A DNA stretch of 64,000 bases. It comes from Reichenbachiella carrageenanivorans. GTDB taxonomy: Bacteria > Bacteroidota > Bacteroidia > Cytophagales > Cyclobacteriaceae. The notes beneath the pieces are model-generated. The model did not search any database and had not been told where the DNA came from. It saw nothing but the letters and a program-made list of their open reading frames with translations. Below are positions 61,328 to 64,000 of this stretch, in pieces. How positions within the stretch are numbered: position 1 is the first letter of the stretch; every line of letters starts with the position of its first letter. The position numbers and the translations under genes were made by a program. Location of the stretch: assembly GCF_025639805.1 (NCBI RefSeq), contig NZ_CP106735.1:3815501-3879500 (forward strand), read 5' to 3'.

Positions 61328-62731
61328 TCATTTCCGTTCCAACAACACAATATTCTCCACATGATGCGTATGAGGAAACATATCTACTGGCTGTACCTTG
61401 GTCACTTTATAGTCCGCATCCATTAGGGCAATGTCCCTGGCCTGGGTGGCTGGATTACAGCTCACGTAGACCACTTTTTCAGGGGCTACTTTCAGGATCA
61501 TATTTACCACATTTTCATGCATACCCGCTCTTGGCGGATCGGTAATGATCACATCTGGATGCCCATGCTCGGCGATAAATTCGTCGTTGAGCAAATCCTT
61601 CATGTCCCCAGCAAAGAAGTCTGTATTGGTGATGCCGTTTACTTCTGCATTCACAAAAGCATCTTGAATGGCCGCCTCCACATATTCGATTCCCACTACC
61701 TTTTTGGCTTGCTTCGCACAATAATTAGCGATGGTACCCGTGCCCGTATATAGATCATAAACTAATTCATCCCCTTTGAGATCGGCAAATTCTAATGTCT
61801 TATCATAGAGCACTTTCGCTTGCGCAGAATTGGTTTGATAGAATGACTTTGCTCCTATTTTGAACTCCAAGTCTCCCATCTTTTCGATGATATGATCCTT
61901 GCCTGCGAAAGTGATAATTTCTTGATCATATATCGTATCATTTTTCTTCTGATTGATCACATAGAGCAAAGAGGTAATCTCAGGAAATTTATCCTTGAGA
62001 TGGTTCATCAGCATATCAATCTTCTCCTGGTCTGGCTCGAAAAACTGAATCAAAACCATCAGTTCTCCTGCATCGGTATAGCGGATCATCAAAATGCGAA
62101 GCAGTCCTACTTGCTCACGGATATCAAAGAATGAATAATCATTCGCAATGGCAAAAGAGCGAATTTCATTTTTGATGGCATTCGCTGGATCGGCCATCAA
62201 ATGGCAAGTATCAATATCGACAATCTTATCAAACAAACGAGGTACATGAAAACCTAGCGCATTCCTTTCAATCACTTCCTCAGAATCAATTTGATCCTTG
62301 GTCAGCCATTTTTTATTCGAAAAAGTAAATTCAAGTTTATTTCTATACCGGTCGGTTTTGGCAGAACCTAATATCGGGGCTATCTCAGGCAACTCTACTT
62401 TGCCAATTCTGGTCAGATGATCCTCTACCTGCTGCTGTTTAAATTCGAGTTGAGAATCATAGGCCAAGTTTTGCCACTTGCATCCCCCACAGGCACCAAA
62501 GTGTTGACAAATCGGTTCTATTCTGAGCTCAGAGTATTTATGAAATTTTAATGGATACCCTTCCGAGTAAGCCTTTCTTTTTTTGCGTACCTGAACATCA
62601 ACCACATCACCAGGTACTGTTCTTTCTATAAAGATCACCTGACCATCCTGTCTCGCTAAACTTTTGCCTTCGGCCGCTACTGCTTCTACAATTAGATGCT
62701 CTATTACTATGTTTTTATTCTTTCTTGCCAT
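61328..62731 (-). CDS. rlmD: 23S rRNA (uracil-1939-C5)-methyltransferase
   Basis: From ATG 62731 the protein has 467 residues. An N-terminal TRAM domain (about 5-60) is followed by the Fe-S cysteines CQHFGACGGC (Cys75, 81, 84, and a fourth near 163), the SAM motif LVYDLYTGTGTIANYCA, the DPPRAG motif and the catalytic Cys in YVSCNPATQARD. It methylates uracil in 23S rRNA (RlmD, possibly RlmCD-type). A TTG three codons upstream is an alternative start. The gene is unrelated to the metal locus and marks its right border. Confidence 0.92.
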   Translation of the reverse strand: MARKNKNIVIEHLIVEAVAAEGKSLARQDGQVIFIERTVPGDVVDVQVRKKRKAYSEGYPLKFHKYSELRIEPICQHFGACGGCKWQNLAYDSQLEFKQQQVEDHLTRIGKVELPEIAPILGSAKTDRYRNKLEFTFSNKKWLTKDQIDSEEVIERNALGFHVPRLFDKIVDIDTCHLMADPANAIKNEIRSFAIANDYSFFDIREQVGLLRILMIRYTDAGELMVLIQFFEPDQEKIDMLMNHLKDKFPEITSLLYVINQKKNDTIYDQEIITFAGKDHIIEKMGDLEFKIGAKSFYQTNSAQAKVLYDKTLEFADLKGDELVYDLYTGTGTIANYCAKQAKKVVGIEYVEAAIQDAFVNAEVNGITNTDFFAGDMKDLLNDEFIAEHGHPDVIITDPPRAGMHENVVNMILKVAPEKVVYVSCNPATQARDIALMDADYKVTKVQPVDMFPHTHHVENIVLLERK

Positions 62732-62885
62732 CGGCGGCAAAATTAGATAAATCGTAGGTCAAGAATCAAGATTTCAAATTTAAGAATCGATATTTTCAAA
62801 TAAGAAGCGTCTAATAACGACCTGCAAGTGAAATCGCGCTCCTAATTTTATCAATTTCAAATTGCAGTAGCTATCTTGTTTTCTG

Positions 62886-64000
62886 ATGAGAAAACTGCTA
62901 CTTATACTCACTCTTGCCCTACTGAGCCAAACACCTGTCATTGGTTTTCATATTGTAGGTGGCGAAATCGAATTGATCCATATCAGTGGCAACAAGTACC
63001 AGCTGCATCTGATCCAATATTTTGACAAAGCGCAAATAGACAACCCAGGCCCAGACCCATCAGTGGAAATCTACATTTTTCGCAATAGCGACCACACACT
63101 CGTGCAGACCCATGTCCTACTGCTAGACACCGAACTTATAGTACCCTATACCAATCCCGACTGTGCCATAGGCTCACTCCAAACCTCTCGCGTACTCTAC
63201 AGTGCAGACATTTCACTCAACGCAGATACTTACAACGAAATAGAAGGTTACTATGCCTCGTGGGAAAGATGCTGTAGAAATACCAACATTTCCAACATTG
63301 TAAACCCGGGTGGGCAAGGCATCACTTATACCTTAGATTTTCCGGCAGTGGTGCGCAATGGCAAACCATTCATCAACTCTTCGCCTCAGCTCTTCCCTCC
63401 ACTCAGCGACTATGCCTGTGTGAACCAGACTTACTATACCAACTTCGCTGGCACAGACCCTGACGGAGACTCTATCGCCTATTCGCTTCAGTTGCCATAC
63501 AACAGCAGCTCGCAAGCTGCACTCCCAATCCCACAGCCCAAGCCATTTATAGAACTCATATACGCCAATGGATCTAACATAAACAATATCATACCAGGCA
63601 GCCCTTCGCTACAGATCACGCCCAGCGGATATCTGACCGTAACGCCCACTGCTACTGGCCTATATGTATTCTCTGTACTTGTAGAAGAATACCGAAACAA
63701 AGAGAAAATAGGCGAGCTCAGAAGAGATTTTCAAATGCTAGTCATAGATGGTTGCGAGCCGCCCACACCTCCGCATGCAGAAGTCCGTCTCCCTGGTGAA
63801 AAAGACTATTATATCGAAGGAGAAGTGATACACTACTCCGCTTCGGCAGACAAATGCTTCGAATACATGGTCGTAGATCAAGCTGGAGAAAACGTAACGT
63901 TCAAAGCTGAAGGAGTGAATTTTGACGAGGATGTCTCCGAGGTATTTGAGTTTTCCTCTGGTCCAATCAACCCCAGTGGAGATACCCTCAGGGTCGAAGT
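62886..64000 (+). CDS. Large secreted surface protein, N-terminal part
   Basis: The frame is open from the ATG at 62886 to the right edge (371 codons and part of one). The signal peptide is RKLLLILTLALLSQTPVIG. It continues FHIVGGEIELIHISGNKYQL, then HLIQYFDKAQIDNPGPDPSV, a start shared by large Bacteroidota proteins with gliding-motility-associated or type IX sorting C-termini. Paired cysteines (RCCRNTN), TDPDGDSIAYSLQLP and PTATGLYVFSVLVEE indicate cadherin/PKD-like beta modules. The C-terminus is outside the window, so sorting signal and size are unknown. Confidence 0.85.
   Translation, partial: MRKLLLILTLALLSQTPVIGFHIVGGEIELIHISGNKYQLHLIQYFDKAQIDNPGPDPSVEIYIFRNSDHTLVQTHVLLLDTELIVPYTNPDCAIGSLQTSRVLYSADISLNADTYNEIEGYYASWERCCRNTNISNIVNPGGQGITYTLDFPAVVRNGKPFINSSPQLFPPLSDYACVNQTYYTNFAGTDPDGDSIAYSLQLPYNSSSQAALPIPQPKPFIELIYANGSNINNIIPGSPSLQITPSGYLTVTPTATGLYVFSVLVEEYRNKEKIGELRRDFQMLVIDGCEPPTPPHAEVRLPGEKDYYIEGEVIHYSASADKCFEYMVVDQAGENVTFKAEGVNFDEDVSEVFEFSSGPINPSGDTLRVE

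Noticed and set aside
1..64000. CRISPR arrays, tRNA/rRNA genes, insertion sequences, prophage
   Set aside because: No repeat-spacer array, cloverleaf with CCA-type acceptor, transposase, integrase or phage structural gene was seen on reading both strands.

Overview
The window is chromosomal DNA of a Bacteroidota bacterium, most likely a marine member of the Cytophagales. The evidence is the SusC/SusD pair with companion lipoproteins, the TonB-dependent receptor with an N-terminal carboxypeptidase-like domain, a bat (aerotolerance) operon, the fused RibBA layout, promoters of the TTG-N17-TAnnTTTG type, secreted sulfatases and very many signal peptides and lipoproteins. Genus is not determinable from sequence reading alone. 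No tRNA, rRNA, CRISPR array, insertion sequence or phage was seen.

Layout. 1-6.7 kb: a secreted M43-type metalloprotease (cut by the left edge), an Fe-S pair (NifU-like protein and Mrp ATPase), DnaG primase with a degenerate zinc ribbon, and RibBA split by a one-base frameshift. 6.9-10.4 kb: a small lipoprotein, then an ECF sigma / membrane anti-sigma-like / secreted coiled-coil operon. 10.4-15.4 kb: a class V aminotransferase, a TPR sensor kinase, an AraC regulator and an exported VOC protein. 15.7-23.0 kb (minus): the bat operon, from MoxR ATPase through DUF58, DUF4381, BatA, BatB-TPR and BatD to a DUF4377/META lipoprotein. 23.0-28.0 kb (minus): two tandem sulfatases, a HAD lipoprotein and a frameshifted outer-membrane protein. 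28.2-30.9 kb: a D15-like barrel and an exported glutaminase. 31.0-38.8 kb (minus): a SusCD nutrient-uptake operon with a zinc metallohydrolase and DUF4302 lipoprotein. 39.1-48.1 kb: an AddB-like nuclease, DUF2911 protein, thioredoxin, a MORN-repeat lipoprotein and a glycosyltransferase group.

The most interesting part is 48.7-61.2 kb. A TonB-dependent receptor, a DUF4374 lipoprotein, an ABC ATPase with two ABC-2-type permeases, two different COG0523 (CobW/ZigA-like) GTPases, a DUF5916 barrel protein and a MerC-domain membrane protein lie together. Both transcription units begin with the same arrangement: two copies of a 15-bp palindrome (TGCAAyA-n-TATTGCA-like), one over the -33 element and one over the -7 element. 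Between the two units lies the C-terminal piece of a Fur-family regulator (CxxC zinc site intact, DNA-binding half gone). Taken together this looks like a zinc-limitation (Zur-type) regulon with an uncommon transport machinery, and a regulator remnant left in place. The metal and the regulator are inference; the repeats, gene order and remnant are directly visible.

Beyond that, RlmD (61.3-62.7 kb) and the start of a large secreted surface protein (62.9 kb to the right edge) complete the window. Two genes (ribBA and the outer-membrane protein at 23 kb) each carry a single-base frameshift, so assembly error must be considered for both.
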